Assembly: GCA_009767595.1 (NCBI GenBank)
Contig: VSDK01007166.1
Span: 413,004 to 477,003 of the forward strand
Direction of reading: 5' to 3'
From: Symbiodinium kawagutii
Taxonomy: Eukaryota > Sar > Dinophyceae > Suessiales > Symbiodiniaceae
DNA: 64,000 bases
Part shown: one piece after another, positions 10,525 to 22,131 of the stretch
Layout: each line of letters opens with the position of its first letter
How positions within the stretch are numbered: the first letter of the stretch is position 1
The notes under the pieces: model-generated
Told to the model about the DNA's origin: nothing
The model's database searches: none
The model's input: only the letters and a program-made list of their open reading frames with translations
Program-made: the position numbers and the translations under genes

Positions 10525-10805
10525 CTGCTGAAAACGTCAATGGTAAACATGGCTCTGAGGGCAAAAGCAAACATGGCAAGAGGGTAAGCACCAAGGATTC
10601 CAAATGCGTTGTATTCCAAGTGCATATGATACAGGGCTGCCCCCTTCAGCACACCAGGCAATACATACTCCAAGAGTTCAACATCAGCCAGTGACAGCCA
10701 TCAATGACACACTGGCGATGCCGCCATCTCCAAGAGTTCAGCATAGTTCAGCCACGCTCAAAATATCTCAAAATGCGAAGAATCTCCAGTGAACTTGTTA
10801 TCCAT

Positions 10806-10938
10806 TCATCCTTTTCCGGCCCAAGGTTCCCAGTGCCCGGCGTCCTCCACCCAAACGGTCATGGCTTCTTCCGTGAGCTCGTCTCTCTGCTCAGGGGTCA
10901 GTAGCTTTCTCCAAGTGTACCTGGGAGCCACTTGGACC
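10806..10938 (-). CDS. candidate terminal exon, unknown protein
   Basis: Acceptor AGACTTTGCTAG| then VQVAPRYTWRKLLTPEQ, RDELTEEAMTVWVEDAGH, WEPWAGKG and TGA. Charged helix-like composition and good third positions make it convincing. No other donor is obvious, so TGA is taken as the real stop; an unusual GA donor after CACTGG cannot be excluded. It lies upstream, on the minus strand, of the EF-hand exon, so it may end the preceding gene or be an earlier exon of the same one. Confidence 0.6.
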
Positions 10939-11181
10939 CTAGCAAAGTCTTTTTCTGGGAAAACCAAACTGGGAAACTATAATTGATGGCTAAAAACATA
11001 AGAGTTTCCAATCTAGATTTTGCTGTCCACCAACCCAGTAAACTTGGCTCGAAAACAAACATGATGAGGGCTGGCATCGCACGTTGCATATGCACACAGG
11101 CATATGCAAATGAATATGTATGCAAATCATTGCAAATCCAAATGCAAACATCCACAAATAAGCAAATCTGTACATATAAAT

Positions 11182-11188
11182 ATATTTA

Positions 11189-11219
<31 letters not shown>

Positions 11220-11222
11220 GCG
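11182..11222. repeat. TATTTAT / (TA)n tract
   Basis: ATTTATTTATTTAT grading into about nine TA units. Confidence 0.9.
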
Positions 11223-11584
11223 ATACATAAGTACCTTACTATACTTCCATCCTCATGTGCTGATGTAAAAACCGGGGCATTGTTGCATCCGCCTCGCAGC
11301 GCATGAACGCAACAACCCTGCCGTCCCAATGGAATTACAAACCGCTTAATCCTACTGGAAAAAACATCCATTGGCCCAACTGCAACGAGCACCCCAGAAA
11401 CCCTTCAGCCTATACGAGGCCCATCTCACTTTGACACTGGTGGTTGCAATATGGTGATTCTTGCAGTTTGAAATCAGTCACGATGACACAGCAATTTAGG
11501 ATATTCAGGGAGGTTGCAGCTTAGGCCTTCATTGTTGCACCCTTCCTCAAGAGCCCTGCCCTGTCTCAAAGAGGCATCTTGAAG

Positions 11585-11810
11585 TCACCATTCGCATCCA
11601 CTTGCCATCATCTTTGACCGCATCAGAAAGTGATTGATGGTCCCAAGGTTAGATTGATACTTGATGACACGTTTCTGCCATGATTGGTGGTTCATGGTGG
11701 TACCCGATCCAACCCATGGCTCAATTTTCAGGTTTGCAGAGGCTTCAGCATGAACTACCCACATGTTGAATTGGCCTTGTGGGGTCAGTACACGTACACC
11801 TTGGACAGTG
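11585..11810 (-). CDS. candidate coding region ending in a stop
   Basis: The minus frame is open for about 75 codons from a CAACCAG| acceptor to TGA. It reads STVQGVRVLTPQGQFN, MWVVHAEASANLKIEPW and HQSWQKRVIKYQSNLG. The sequence at the acceptor (CACCAACCAG) matches the end of the family A terminus, though no full element is visible. Third positions are less G+C-rich than in the other exons. No family recognised. Confidence 0.4.
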
Positions 11811-12149
11811 CTGGTTGGTGATTTCCTGCATGGCTTGTGAGTGACCCTCATGCTCCTATGCAAGCGGAAATATGAACCATCCACCAGCCATCTTCGAACC
11901 CCACATCTTCCCCCTCGGCATGGTCACTGGAAGTCCCCCCGTCCAAGAATCTCCTGGTGGACGAAATACGGCCGGGGTAGTCAAGTGGCAGTTTACCACT
12001 TTAGCCATGGTCGATTAGTAGCCTTGCCAGTCATGGCTATGGGTGGTGATCATTTCCTGTAGTTGCCCGTCATTGATCCTGGATGAACATGTAACATGTT
12101 TACAAACAATTGCCCTTTGTAGTTATTCATTATCAACCGCTGGCTCGTG

Positions 12150-12260
12150 ATGAGCAAATATTTCCCCCTGAAAGGGGGCGTTGCCGACATGAGTTTTCTT
12201 CCAGCTCGCGCGGTCGGAAGCAACATCATGCTGAAGGCTGAGCTGATTGAAGCTTCGCAA
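12150..12260 (+). CDS. candidate first exon, plus strand
   Basis: ATG at 12150 opens MSKYFPLKGGVADMSF, LPARAVGSNIML, KAELIEASQ and ends at CGCAA|GTACAGG, a usable donor. A minus frame over the same bases (HDVASDRASWKK) is also plausible. The plus call is favoured by the in-frame ATG and the plus-strand exon at 13.2 kb. Confidence 0.38.
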
Positions 12261-12809
12261 GTACAGGTTAACAATCGATCATGTCAACGCTTGTCAATAA
12301 TACAAGTAACTCATGTAAAAATACACGTCGATAAAGCACAAATGGTGAGATCTCTTATCCTAAGCTCAGCGAATATATTTTGATCTTTTGGGAAAAAACC
12401 CCTTGAAGTCTGGCAAGTAGACTTGTCGGAGAACGCTAAGCAAGGCGAATCCCAATCGTCCTTCCGCGTTTTCGCATTCTTCTTGGCGAAAGCATTGTAC
12501 CTGCCGTGAAGCCATCAATAGTGTAAGCCTTGGCACTTATGGCTTCCCTGCCAAGCCTACTCATACACCTTGCAATCATATGTCTTTCAAAAGTGAACTA
12601 TGGGAACCTTCAAGTAATCGATTTCGGAAGTCCGAGGTCCCTTGCTGACTGATTACTGTCGGCTCCCGATGGAACACTTTGCAAAACTGGGATTTTGAAG
12701 GTGAAGGTGAGGGGATTGAAACCGCTACTTGTAGGACTTTCGAATTAATGGGCGGTCCATATCAAAAACCAGTCGTATTAATCCCCGCTGGATTTTTGTT
12801 TGCAATGAC

Positions 12810-12871
12810 TTTCGAGATTCACTCCCCGCCGTGGCCAGGTCTCCCGACAGCTCTTCATTTGTGAAGTGCCC
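12810..12871 (-). CDS. candidate exon
   Basis: After CGTCCCAAG| the minus strand reads GHFTNEELSGDLATAG then SESRK, ending at CGAAA|GTCATTG. The charged composition is coding-like. On plus, an ATG frame (MATSPRRVEINDDNYK, 12884 on) overlaps it, so the strand is unresolved. Confidence 0.35.
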
Positions 12872-13097
12872 CTTGGGACGAGGATGGCTACATCTCCCCG
12901 GCGGGTTGAAATTAACGATGACAACTACAAGAGTAACCATCAGTCTAAGCATAAATTAGGCGGTAGAGGTGAATGCATGTGCCCAAGTGGCTTTCGGGTT
13001 TATAAGTATACAGCCAACGCTCACCATCAACTCACCTGCACCGCGCGTACGGGGGATAGAAATTTCTGCACAGCCAACTTCGGAGTCGTTCCGGCTG

Positions 13098-13134
13098 ATA
13101 TATATATATATATAAATATAAAAATATATACATA
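13098..13134. repeat. (TA)n tract
   Basis: TATATATATATATAAATAT followed by AAATATATACATATA. Confidence 0.9.
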
Positions 13135-13163
13135 TACTCCCCCTTCTCGCCCGCACCCCTCAC

Positions 13164-13370
13164 ATGAAACCGCCCATGAAACGGATCCATTCATCCGTTC
13201 GGTGGGAGCTCAAGTGGCCACAACTCCCGGCTCGCTGCATTGAGCTATGGCACATCCCCGTTGGAGTCCACCAGCCGCATGACACGTTCAGCCTCGCCCA
13301 GCTGATGGCGGCAGGACAGCTGGGGTTGATGAGCGTGCCGGCTTATGAAAGGATGAAAAATGCGAAGAAA
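13164..13370 (+). CDS. coding exon, unknown protein
   Basis: 69 codons from an ATG to the donor GCGAAGAAA|GTTAGG. The frame reads RWELKWPQLPARCIELWH, IPVGVHQPHDTFSLAQ and LMAAGQLGLMSVPAYERM. Third-position G+C is high in the second half, and the antisense frames are clearly worse. The true 5' border may be an internal acceptor such as GTGGGAG|CTC. I do not recognise the family. Confidence 0.65.
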
Positions 13371-13381
13371 GTTAGGTGTGA

Positions 13382-13708
13382 TCACTGATCAACCCCCACC
13401 AGCAATCTTAGTTGGGTAGTTTTGATATTACTGTTAATGCTTCTCGTTTTACGTGTCAGACCATGAGGTATACACAACATGGCTTTGCTGCAAGCGTCTT
13501 TCATCATGAGCCGGATGTTTCCATTTCTTCGGTTGCCCGTGCAATCTCCATCTACCCATGGATCTGGAATGGATAAGGGTCTAGCCTTAGACAGCCAATC
13601 TGCTTGGCATTCTTTTAATGTGAACGTGGACATCCCATGATGTAGAACATGGACCACTGAAATCAGCATGTATTCTGGGGGTTCACTGGTGTTTCTCCTC
13701 GTTATCAT
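13382..13708 (-). CDS. 108-codon ORF, possibly spurious or decayed
   Basis: An uninterrupted minus ORF includes STFTLKECQADWLSKARP and DPWVDGDCTGNRRNG. It is long for this window and reads like protein, but G+C content and third positions match intergenic sequence. It could be a decayed retrocopy or chance. Confidence 0.28.
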   Translation of the reverse strand: MITRRNTSEPPEYMLISVVHVLHHGMSTFTLKECQADWLSKARPLSIPDPWVDGDCTGNRRNGNIRLMMKDACSKAMLCIPHGLTRKTRSINSNIKTTQLRLLVGVDQ

Positions 13709-13757
13709 TTACAAGAATCAAGGCAGTCTAACCATGTCTAACCACTGCGTCCCATTG

Positions 13758-13833
13758 CTACGCTTCAACCATCCTCAAGCCGCGCTGCGGGACCTCGTCC
13801 TGCATCTTTTGTTTGTCCGGAGCTGCTAGGAAC
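13758..13833 (-). CDS. candidate terminal exon
   Basis: Strong acceptor CCACCGCTGGTGTCAG| then FLAAPDKQKMQDEVPQ, RGLRMVEA and TAG. Charged and compact, third-position G+C about 67%. A plus frame (NHPQAALRDLVLHLLF) is also open. Confidence 0.45.
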
Positions 13834-14261
13834 CTGACACCAGCGGTGGAATGGGAAAATGCTGTGGTTGCTGATGGCTGAGTTTAGTGAGTCACCAAAC
13901 CCCAAAATCACCATCTTTACTTAAAAACTAAGTTAATAATAGTTAATACGCAATAATTCGAAGATAAAGGGCCCTGATGCTTAATGATCGCTGCCATCAA
14001 CAAAAAACACCCCGTTTCACCATCACTGAGCAACAACGAACAAAATAAAACAATCAACTAACCACTCACTAAAAATTCAACGAGCCATCAACCAACCATT
14101 AATTAGTCTTGCTTACCTTGCTTCTTACCCACGACTTCACCACCCACCCAGCACTATATCCATCGCCATCGCCCCAGCTCCGCGCTTTCGCTTCTCTTGG
14201 AGCAACGTGGCATAAGACTCGATCTTTTCGAGGCACGGCTCACCTAGAGCCATGGCCATGG

Positions 14262-14320
14262 TGGCACGGGATCACCATGACATCCGTCCCAGTGGGTGTG
14301 GTGGGCCTTAGAGGCTGTAA
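14262..14320 (-). CDS. weak candidate exon
   Basis: The minus frame TTPTGTDVMVIPCHHG ends before a GTGAGCC donor (CTCTAG|GTGAGCC at about 14246-14252). The acceptor is not clear and the plus strand has an open 85-codon ORF (14109-14366). Approximate limits only. Confidence 0.25.
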
Positions 14321-15020
14321 CAAGGAGCTTGTTACCATGGTTCTTGTGGTGGTTGATGCTTTCTAAAAGTTGTCGTTGAGATTTAGGTCGTAACTTGTTG
14401 ATGGTTGTTGTGGTTGAGATTTAGAAGCTGGAACCATGGGTGAGCGCGGTGGTTGATACGTAGAGATATCTAAGAGCAGTTGAGCTCAAGTGGGAATTGC
14501 CCGTATCCAGGAATCTGAATTTCTTTATAATACATGCACTTTGCTCAGCGCAAACAAACGGTACCAAATACCCACGGATCACTGTTGCCCTTGTGCTGTT
14601 GCATGGCGAGGGAAACCAACAATAATATGAGGGCTTGCTTCGGCAAAAGGATGAGTTTGCGGGATGGTTTTTTGGTACCCTGACACCCTTCTTGGTGGAT
14701 GGATTCCAGTGGTTCAAGGGCAACCCCAAGTACGTGTGAAGGACTCAACCACTGGCTGTTGCGATTTGGCCATTGATGTGCTTGGCATTGGCTGCCAACG
14801 CATGATCTACATGTAGCTGTTCACGTTAGGACTGAAAAGGTCTTACAAATATGTTAGGACGCCCATGCTTTGTCAAAATCACTAGGTGCTGCACCCTGAG
14901 AATCCTTGATTGCCCTATGTTAATGCCTGGAATGTTGCAGTGCCTGATCGTGCAAATGCTCTCTGTGACATGGTTCACTTGCAAGGCAAGAATTTTAAAT
15001 CGCTATCCCTGCAGCCTTAC

Positions 15021-15123
15021 AGTGGCAGCATAGGAATCCTGTAACAAATTTGGAATCCACGCCCACTTGTTGGCCTCTCCATTTTGCAGCTCCAGGTATA
15101 GTGGCTTGTGAAGTTCCAGGGAG
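15021..15123 (-). CDS. coding exon, IQQTE-type domain copy 1
   Basis: One of the best exons: pyrimidine tract and acceptor TTCGATTGTTCTTCAG|, then SLELHKPLYLELQNG, EANKWAWIPNLLQDS, YAAT, and the donor GCCACT|GTAAGG. Length 103 bp (1 + 34 codons). Upstream on the minus strand (15130-15200) lies VAIQQTESLTFAAF, whose match IQQTE recurs before the exon at 19.2 kb, so both probably encode copies of the same beta-rich domain. Family not identified. Confidence 0.8.
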
Positions 15124-15239
15124 CTGAAGAACAATCGAACAGTCAAAAACGCGGCAAAGGTGAGAGATTCGGTTTGTTGGATGGCAACAGTCCTCAAAAT
15201 GGGGCATTGTGAGTATCAAAGCAACTGCCATACGGTTGG

Positions 15240-16740
15240 CACACGACCACCAGATTAGCCATGAATAGCTAGTGATTCAATGCGGTTCACCATCGAACAT
15301 AGGGGGCTTAGCTTCACAAATGGATCGCCCATTGTTAGTAGAAATCATCTTCAGCCCACTCCTCCCTGGCGCCTAAGCCATAGTGGGCCATTGAGAAACG
15401 GCCTCAGCATCCCAAAGGTCTTTGGTTGATAGAACGGCCAGTGGTTCACAATGGCTAGCCACCAGCAACCAGCCAGAAACTAGCTTAACCATGACTAATA
15501 AAGGTGTAAGGATTGTTTATCATACTGCTCAACGATCCATGGTGCTTAATCACCATTGGCAATAGCTGATGGTAGATACAGGTCAATGGCACTGCTAGTG
15601 AAATAAACATATGTAAGGTTGAATATGAAGAATGTTTGATCAAACATCGTGCTGCAGCAAAAAATGTGAGTCACTGCAAATGAGCCAGTAGCAAATATTG
15701 TTCATGTGATACAGTCGGATTGTTTTTTTTCCATCAGCGGGTTTAGGTATTTCTCGCCAGTATTGATGCCTGTTTCTGATGAACCGCAATTGCTAACACT
15801 CACCATGGACAGTCTCTCAACGCTAATTAATCATGGTTCAACACGATTCCTCTAGACAATGATCAATGATGGGTGAAATACATAATGATTGTGTAATGAT
15901 GATGCGTTTTCAGACATGGTCATGCCCCAAAGCCCGTAGCAAGAGGATTCCACAGGTCCCTTGGAATCTCATCCACACAAGCCCTCCCTGTAAAGTTGAT
16001 CCAATGTGTAGCCGGGGAGTGTTTGACACCGCTCAGCTGAATTCGATGCTGTATCCTTGTTCTCATGAGTGCATTGGTGCTTGTACGGGAAATGCATCAA
16101 CCATGGTAAATACAAGTTGTTGATGGTAACTATGGCCTGATTGGACATGGCAATGGCTTCTGATCAGAGTAACTATCTCAAACTTGTTTTCGCACCACCG
16201 CCAGCATATATCCGCATGAAAACAACCCAAAGAAGGCTTGGTGGGGGATTCAGTGGGCCAGCCAACTAACCAAATCAACCAACCAGAAACGACCCAAGCA
16301 TCAATATGGGCATGACAAGAAAGGAGAGCAACCCAACCAGGAGTGATCCTGAACCAAGTGGCTCATGTAAGCTCTGTAGAGGTTCACCTGTCTCGGATGA
16401 TTGAACCTCAGAAGGCACAGGTGGTTTGTTGCCCCATCTCAGCTCGGAACCCTCAACATTTGAAGCCATCATCCTCAAGCATGGCTGAAAGTAAAGACCT
16501 ATAGCTACTCACGTAATACTGCCAGGTTGAAATGCCCAAAGGTTGGTCCATTCAGCTTGCGGCTGATAGGTGGAAGCGGTGTAGCACTGCTGGTCGTTAC
16601 TGTCCGGATCCACGAAGGTTTCCTTGCGGCGAAGGTGTCTCAAGTGGCAGAAACTCCGTTAACATGGATTTTCTTGGCTAATGACGGTTCATAATGGGGG
16701 AGGCAACAAACCAAATCTGAAACATTCAAGAACATCTCTT
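15240..16740. other. no supported gene
   Basis: Mostly CCAT-rich low-complexity sequence. The ORFs at 15866-16123 (+) and 16063-16478 (-) have no splice support or coding-like third positions. Confidence 0.4.
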
Positions 16741-16806
16741 TCTTGTGCCCTCTCTCTTTTTTTTCGTCTCTGTCTCTCTCTCTCTCGTTCTCTCTCCCTC
16801 CCTCTC
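16741..16806. repeat. CT-rich microsatellite
   Basis: CTCTCTTTTTTTTCGTCTC then CTCTCTCTCTCTCGTTCTC: polypyrimidine tract. Confidence 0.85.
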
Positions 16807-17597
16807 GCTCGCCAACACTGCTAGTTCAAGTTCTTTTTTGCAAATGTGCCATTTCCATGAGCAAACAACTCTGAATCGACCACTTCAATGGGGCTTGCAG
16901 CAATGATTCAACCCCTGACATAGAACAACAACAAGCCAATGTGATGGAATTTCCTCAGTTGGATGGATCCACAATAGCAACTATAATTGAAGTAGGGCGG
17001 TACGGAAATAATAATTAAAATGTCAATGTGTTGTTTTTCGTATCGACAGTTTTCAGCAGTTGATGTTGAGGAATTATACCGAACACCCATCCCAACAGTG
17101 GCACGGTAGCAGGACCAATGTTGGTGAACCAATGTTGGTGATGTGAACAATTCCCCCGGTGAAACTGCACAGTTTCACATAACTACATTGTTTCTTCCAA
17201 TGCTCGATAGCCCAGGCACATGCAAATATCCCGTGGGGAAGACGAAGCACCTGGGCTGAGCAAACTCTGCTGCAGCAATGGGCATTGTAGCAGCGCAGCA
17301 GCTGATTGTTTCAACTCAAGAGTGACAAGGTTTCAGGAGATTCAGAAACACAATGATGTATGTAATTGGGCGATGGCTTTTTTACTACATTTTGCGATAG
17401 TGCCAGTTCCTCTGCGCATAGGCATGAACGCTGACACGTTGAATCGGAGTACTGATGCTTAGCTGCGTGCGCGCATCAAAGTCAAAATCGGCCAATACAT
17501 GAAAGAAAACAAAGTCCGGTGAACAAAAAACTCTCACAGTGATGGTAACCATAAGATGAATCAATGACAACGAATGAAATTTTGCACCAAATCATCT

Positions 17598-17785
17598 AAT
17601 GCCATCCTCTACCGTCGTCATTTCCGTGCGAAGTTTTTGACCACTGAGCTCCCCTGGGCTCCGAGGGCCTGGGACCCTTCTCCACATTGCAGTTATCGCT
17701 CGCCCATGCCCTGGGCTCACCCCACTGACCAGGACCCACCGTGAACTCCGTCTCCTCGGCACAGGACATGATAAAACCAAAACCC
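17598..17785 (-). CDS. GC-rich coding island, strand uncertain
   Basis: The minus frame reads SCAEETEFTVGPGQWG, EPRAWASDNCNVEKG and PSEPRGAQWSKTSHG before a stop. The plus strand is also open (YRRHFRAKFLTTELPW). An exon probably lies here but its strand and splice borders are not clear. Confidence 0.35.
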
Positions 17786-18174
17786 CAAAACCCGTGGCTA
17801 TGCGACGACAAATAACATGGTTCATTGATGGCTAGTAGACCCATTTGAAGTGATTTGATGAACTGTGATTTGATTAGACGCGTTATTTTTTTGATTTGAT
17901 CATTTGATTAGTCTATTTGACCCATTTGATTGTCCTAATAGAGTTTAGTGATTATACCTCTCTTGGGGATCACTCTGTTGCTGATGGCTACACAGGTCAA
18001 ACAATTTTTCTACAACTATGACAAACTTCATGAACACAACGCAAACCAATGACTATAGTCATGTGAATGAGTATGATTAATGTAAACTATGAACATTTAT
18101 CAACTATGTATTTTTAAAGCTAATATCATGCTAAACAAAGTTCACGAAGATCTAATCCTAAGATCAGCTATGCA

Positions 18175-18327
18175 TCAAACAAATGGACGCAGCTGGTGCT
18201 CCAGGCGCGAGCTCAGGGCCCCCACTGGCGTCCACGGCACGTGCTGCCGTCCGCCATAGATCTGCTCGTCACCGAAGGCAGTGGCCTGGGAGTGGAGCAG
18301 CGCGGAGCCGCACCCGGAGTCCCTAAC
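18175..18327 (-). CDS. terminal exon, unknown protein
   Basis: Acceptor TTTTTATTGCCAG| followed by 50 codons and a TGA. It includes VRDSGCGSALLHSQATAF, GDEQIYGGRQHVPWTPV and GALSSRLEHQLRPFV; third-position G+C is about 82%. The plus alternative scores lower (74%). Family not recognised. Confidence 0.65.
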   Translation of the reverse strand, partial: VRDSGCGSALLHSQATAFGDEQIYGGRQHVPWTPVGALSSRLEHQLRPFV

Positions 18328-18354
18328 CTGGCAATAAAAATCGGCAATTTTCCT

Positions 18355-18442
18355 ATGGAAACCCCGGGGAAACCTAGAAAAACCCGGGGAAACCCCAGAA
18401 AAACCTGGGCTGGGGAAACCAAGGAAACCCTGGGGAAAATGT
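18355..18442. repeat. AAACCCTGGGGAAACC degenerate repeat
   Basis: About five diverged units around GGGGAAACC(C/T)AGAAAAACC. Minus ORFs rich in GFPRVFLGF are translations of this repeat. Confidence 0.75.
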
Positions 18443-19013
18443 AGAAAAACACCGAAGGAATCACCTCTCAATGGTGGAATTTCCGGTGCTAGGTTGATCT
18501 ACCAGAGGGTTATTAATCCCAAGTACCGAACCAAAACGTAACCATGAAAAGTTGAGATCCCTCGATACATCTGGATGATCAGCTTGAATATGCTTGGGAT
18601 TAGCCCCGAATGGTCAATAACCATGAATGACCATGAAGGGCATAGACATGGATACATCGACTGCAGTACAGGGCGTATCCAAAAATTGGCTTACTGGTAC
18701 AAACATGATTTCTATTGATTTCTTCCCCACCAAAGTGATCATTTTGGGGGATGATCTGGGGGGAGAAAAGAGCCATGGAAATGGACAACCACGCCAGCTG
18801 CAGCTTCTGGTTGGCCTTATTGTTGGAAATTACCCCCTGTTATTTGCCACTATTAATCGTTATAACCCCATGATCTGAAGCACTCTTGGCCAACATGAAC
18901 TGAGCAGCATAATCAGCATAGCAGGATGAAGTATGAAGCATAATCAGCACCCTGTGGGCCTTGGACTGCCATGGCTTTTCGTCTTGAAGTTCAGAAGCAA
19001 ATATAAATAAATG

Positions 19014-19080
19014 AATATATATATATATATAAATATCATAAAATTAAAATACATTTTTTTTAAATAAATTTAAGTATATT
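19014..19080. repeat. AT-rich tract with (TA)n
   Basis: TATATATATATATATAAATATC followed by a T8 run and TAAATAAATTTAAG. Confidence 0.8.
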
Positions 19081-19099
19081 AGGCTATATCATGTAACAC

Positions 19100-19229
19100 A
19101 GGGAGAACATCCATGAGAAAACGACGACTCCAGGACGTCCCTCCGCTTGCAGTTGAGCAGTGGACGTTAAAGTGATGTCGAATCTCTGGAAAGGCTTGGA
19201 TGCGCCAGCGCCTTGCTGGGTCCACTTGA
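19100..19229 (-). CDS. coding exon, IQQTE-type domain copy 2
   Basis: Acceptor GGTTCTCTTCACCGCTTCGCAG| then VKWTQQGAGASKPFQRF, DITLTSTAQLQAEGRPG, VVVFSWMF, with a possible donor TCCCT|GTGTTAC. Just upstream on the minus strand (19230-19320) the frame contains ATIQQTEVDTSEHF, matching IQQTES before the 15.1 kb exon. SKPFQRFDITL here aligns with HKPLYLEL there. Length 130 bp. Confidence 0.62.
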
Positions 19230-20642
19230 CTGCGAAGCGGTGAAGAGAACCAACCAGAAAGGAAAAATGTTCAGAAGTATCAACTTCAGTCTGTTGGATG
19301 GTGGCAGCTGTTATTGGTTGAATAGCTGCTTGGTTACACCAGAATGCCCCAACAACTTCCAACAACTACAATCCAAGACTGCGATCCTCAAAGTCGAACT
19401 CAAAAAATAAGCACCAACATTGGGCGGATCAAAACATACCCCAGTTCACTGGTATCCAAACTTTAGTCGCTCTTGACAGAACTTAAGGTCTCCACTTGTG
19501 TCCTTTGAACTGCATGGAGATGGTTGTCTCACAATAGGAATCTGCCTGAGTGACCGGCGGTGCGACATCCAACAGCCGTCTGAAAAATGCTGTTACCAGT
19601 CCATGCCAGGGCTGGCATTGGGTGCATGGGTGCTTCCTTTAAGCGAAGCCAAAGGGCTGTGGCTTCCATTATACAAGGATATCGCAATGGATCAGTTTGC
19701 TCTGTGTCCTCATACCGGGGTTTTGAACAGTTTTTGCACCTGTCTTGTGATTGGCTCTCGCCCAACCTGTGACGGAATCTGCACTTATTAATCATCATGA
19801 TTCGGGGATGTCCAACCATGCGTAAGTTTAGTCTATATAAGTATGCCGAACCTATCGAACTCACTTGCTACGTATGGGTTTCAATGACCACAACTCCTGT
19901 GGTTTGCTCAAACTCGGCCGGACAGCAAACAGCACACGAGATCCATTTCTATCCAATCATTGGCAACGCGCGGGTGGCGCCGTAATTTCATCGAAGAACG
20001 CCAATGGAGCAGCAATGTTGAAGGCAAGGTTTGTACAGGTATTATGAGTATTGACAGCAATGAAATGACATGAGTATTGGCCATTATGACCAACATTTGC
20101 AAGTGCAATGAGGGGCCATCAGTCAGTGTTTGCCAACAGCCTTCTAGGATTGATATACGATTGGTGTAGGCAGTGTTACTGACTGTTGGTGCATTGTTGA
20201 CAATGACGTCTGGTTATTGAATATTTTGGATGTCGCTATGATTTATATACTGCTGGTATGCATGGCCATGACCTGCCTCTGACTAAAAGTAATCAAGTTG
20301 AAGTTGCCTTCTGCGACGAACTTGTTACCAAGTTCAGCCATTGATAATTTCCAAGTGAAAGGCAAGGATCGTTCAAGCGAGTATTAATCCGTACTGTACG
20401 CTGGAAAAAGCAGAATAAACGAAAACGAAACCTCCCCAGAGAGAGCAAACGGATTGCAAAATACAGCAAACAGTGGGCTGGCCAGCAACATTTCACCCAG
20501 CATGGTGCCCTGCAAAGCGTCAGAACACCCCAAAATAGTTTGTGAGCGCAAGGGCTCTTGGCCTATCCAGGTATAAATATATATTATACCCGAACAGTCG
20601 CAAATCCACCATTGTACCACGGACGCTGTTAAAACAAACCAT

Positions 20643-20897
20643 TTGGGTACAACTGAGAAAACGCCCAATCCACATGACAGATTTGACGAACAACGGCTTG
20701 TCCAACAGCTGCATCCAAGACGAAAGAAACACCTGTGTGATGCAATGCTTCCAAAATGCTGCTCCAGGCGTTTTACACTTTTCTACATTGGCAGCGCGAA
20801 CTGCTCAAGGCTGCACACACAAAGGGCGCAGCCCCTCCAATCTGAATGGTTGAGAGGCTTTCCCGACCTCAAGTGCATTATCAGCACCTTGGCGTAA
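20643..20897 (+). CDS. open frame, weak candidate
   Basis: Two overlapping plus frames are open. One carries RFDEQRLVQQLHPRRKKHL and SRRFTLFYIGSANC to a TAA; the other carries NNGLSNSCIQDERNTC. Composition is protein-like but third positions are not decisive, and splice sites are unclear. Confidence 0.27.
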   Translation: MGTTEKTPNPHDRFDEQRLVQQLHPRRKKHLCDAMLPKCCSRRFTLFYIGSANCSRLHTQRAQPLQSEWLRGFPDLKCIISTLA

Positions 20898-21097
20898 CAT
20901 GGATGAAACCTGAGCTCCTTCGACCATTCAAAGCAGTAAAAAACATCTGAGCAGTGGCCGAGCACTGGTGCAACCAGCGCTAAGCCATGGGGTTAAGCAA
21001 CTTTTCCTGTCAAGCGGTGGCGGCCACTGCTCCTGTATTGAGACGAGATACTGAAGGATCGTCTGTATGCTGCACCTTTCATTGTTCACTGCAACAC

Positions 21098-21201
21098 ATG
21101 GGATTTAAAATGCGATGGGTCAGAGTTGAGACCCGTCGCCGGGCTTTGCAGAAGCTGATGCGCAAAGTGAAGGATGTGGATAGAGATGGCTTTGATTTTA
21201 G
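21098..21201 (+). CDS. candidate exon with EF-hand-like loop
   Basis: The plus frame reads RWVRVETRRRALQKLMRK then VKDVDRDGFDF at the end of the island. A basic helix followed by DVDRDG resembles an EF-hand entry, but the loop seems one residue short (F-D-F after G) and lacks E at 12 unless the next exon supplies it. Exon limits are uncertain; GATTTTAG is followed by a possible GC donor. Confidence 0.35.
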
Positions 21202-21609
21202 CTTGTTTCAAAAACATACACCCAAAATCACCCAAACACACTCATGGTGGGGAAGATTGTGGGAGCCACTTTTGCTGACTCCCCTCCGTCCCTGTCATGT
21301 GACTTGGACATGTGAGCAATGAATATCGCTCCTGTCTCCTGGTACCGCGTGTGTAGCAAGAAATTGGATGATGAATCGTGGCGACTATTCACCGGGCAGT
21401 ACGAGGAATGGAAGATCCATATATGTAAAGCATTCTCAACCCTCCTGTTTCATGGTGAACCACAAGCTATTTATTCTCATCAAACTAGTGGTGGATTATC
21501 AATGTGGTTCTGCAAATTATTTGTTTGTTACATGGCTTGGCTTGCCAACATGTTCAAAGAAACAATAAGCGTTGCGCAACTTCAAAAACCAAGGAGTAAA
21601 TTTCAATCC

Positions 21610-21690
21610 TGCATCAATCAACCGACCATGCCAATCTTGCGGAACATCACGATATAAAATGTCAATCAAACCATCAACCCAATATTGGCA
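21610..21690 (+). mobile_element. MITE family A right-half fragment
   Basis: AATCAACCGACCATGCC and AAAATGTCAATCAAACCATCAACCC match the right half of family A. The left half is not recognisable. Confidence 0.45.
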
Positions 21691-21975
21691 TGACATGATA
21701 TGACGATTCACGACCCCAACACAGGACATTTTAAGAGTCAACGAAACGATCACTTCAATTGAGAAACTGACCCATGTGGGATCATGTGGGCGTCATCAGC
21801 ATGAGCCAAGAAAGGCAGCATTAGGTTGTCCATCAATGGTGCACCCCCAACTTGATAGTTCCAATTTGACCAGTGTCTGTCATGGTTGGATGCTTGGATG
21901 CTATCCGCTCACCCATGGACATACATTACCTATGTCTTCATCACTACCCTTAGCACTGATGTCACTTCTTTGCAG

Positions 21976-22131
21976 CCAGTGACTGCAAAACCCTACGTCA
22001 TGCACGCGCGGCCGCACGCTGCAGCATCGTACGAGCAAGCTCTGCCCGGGTCGGATTTGTACCTGAGATGCTGCGATGTTTCCAGCGGGTTGGTATTTCT
22101 ACAGCTGGGGCTGGGGCTACCGGCAACAAGA
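21976..22131 (+). CDS. candidate exon
   Basis: After CTTTGCAG| the plus frame runs 52 codons to AACAAGA|GTAGGTGG. It reads VTAKPYVMHARPHAAAS, YEQALPGSDLYLRC and CDVSSGLVFLQLG. Both borders are plausible. Family unknown. Confidence 0.37.
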
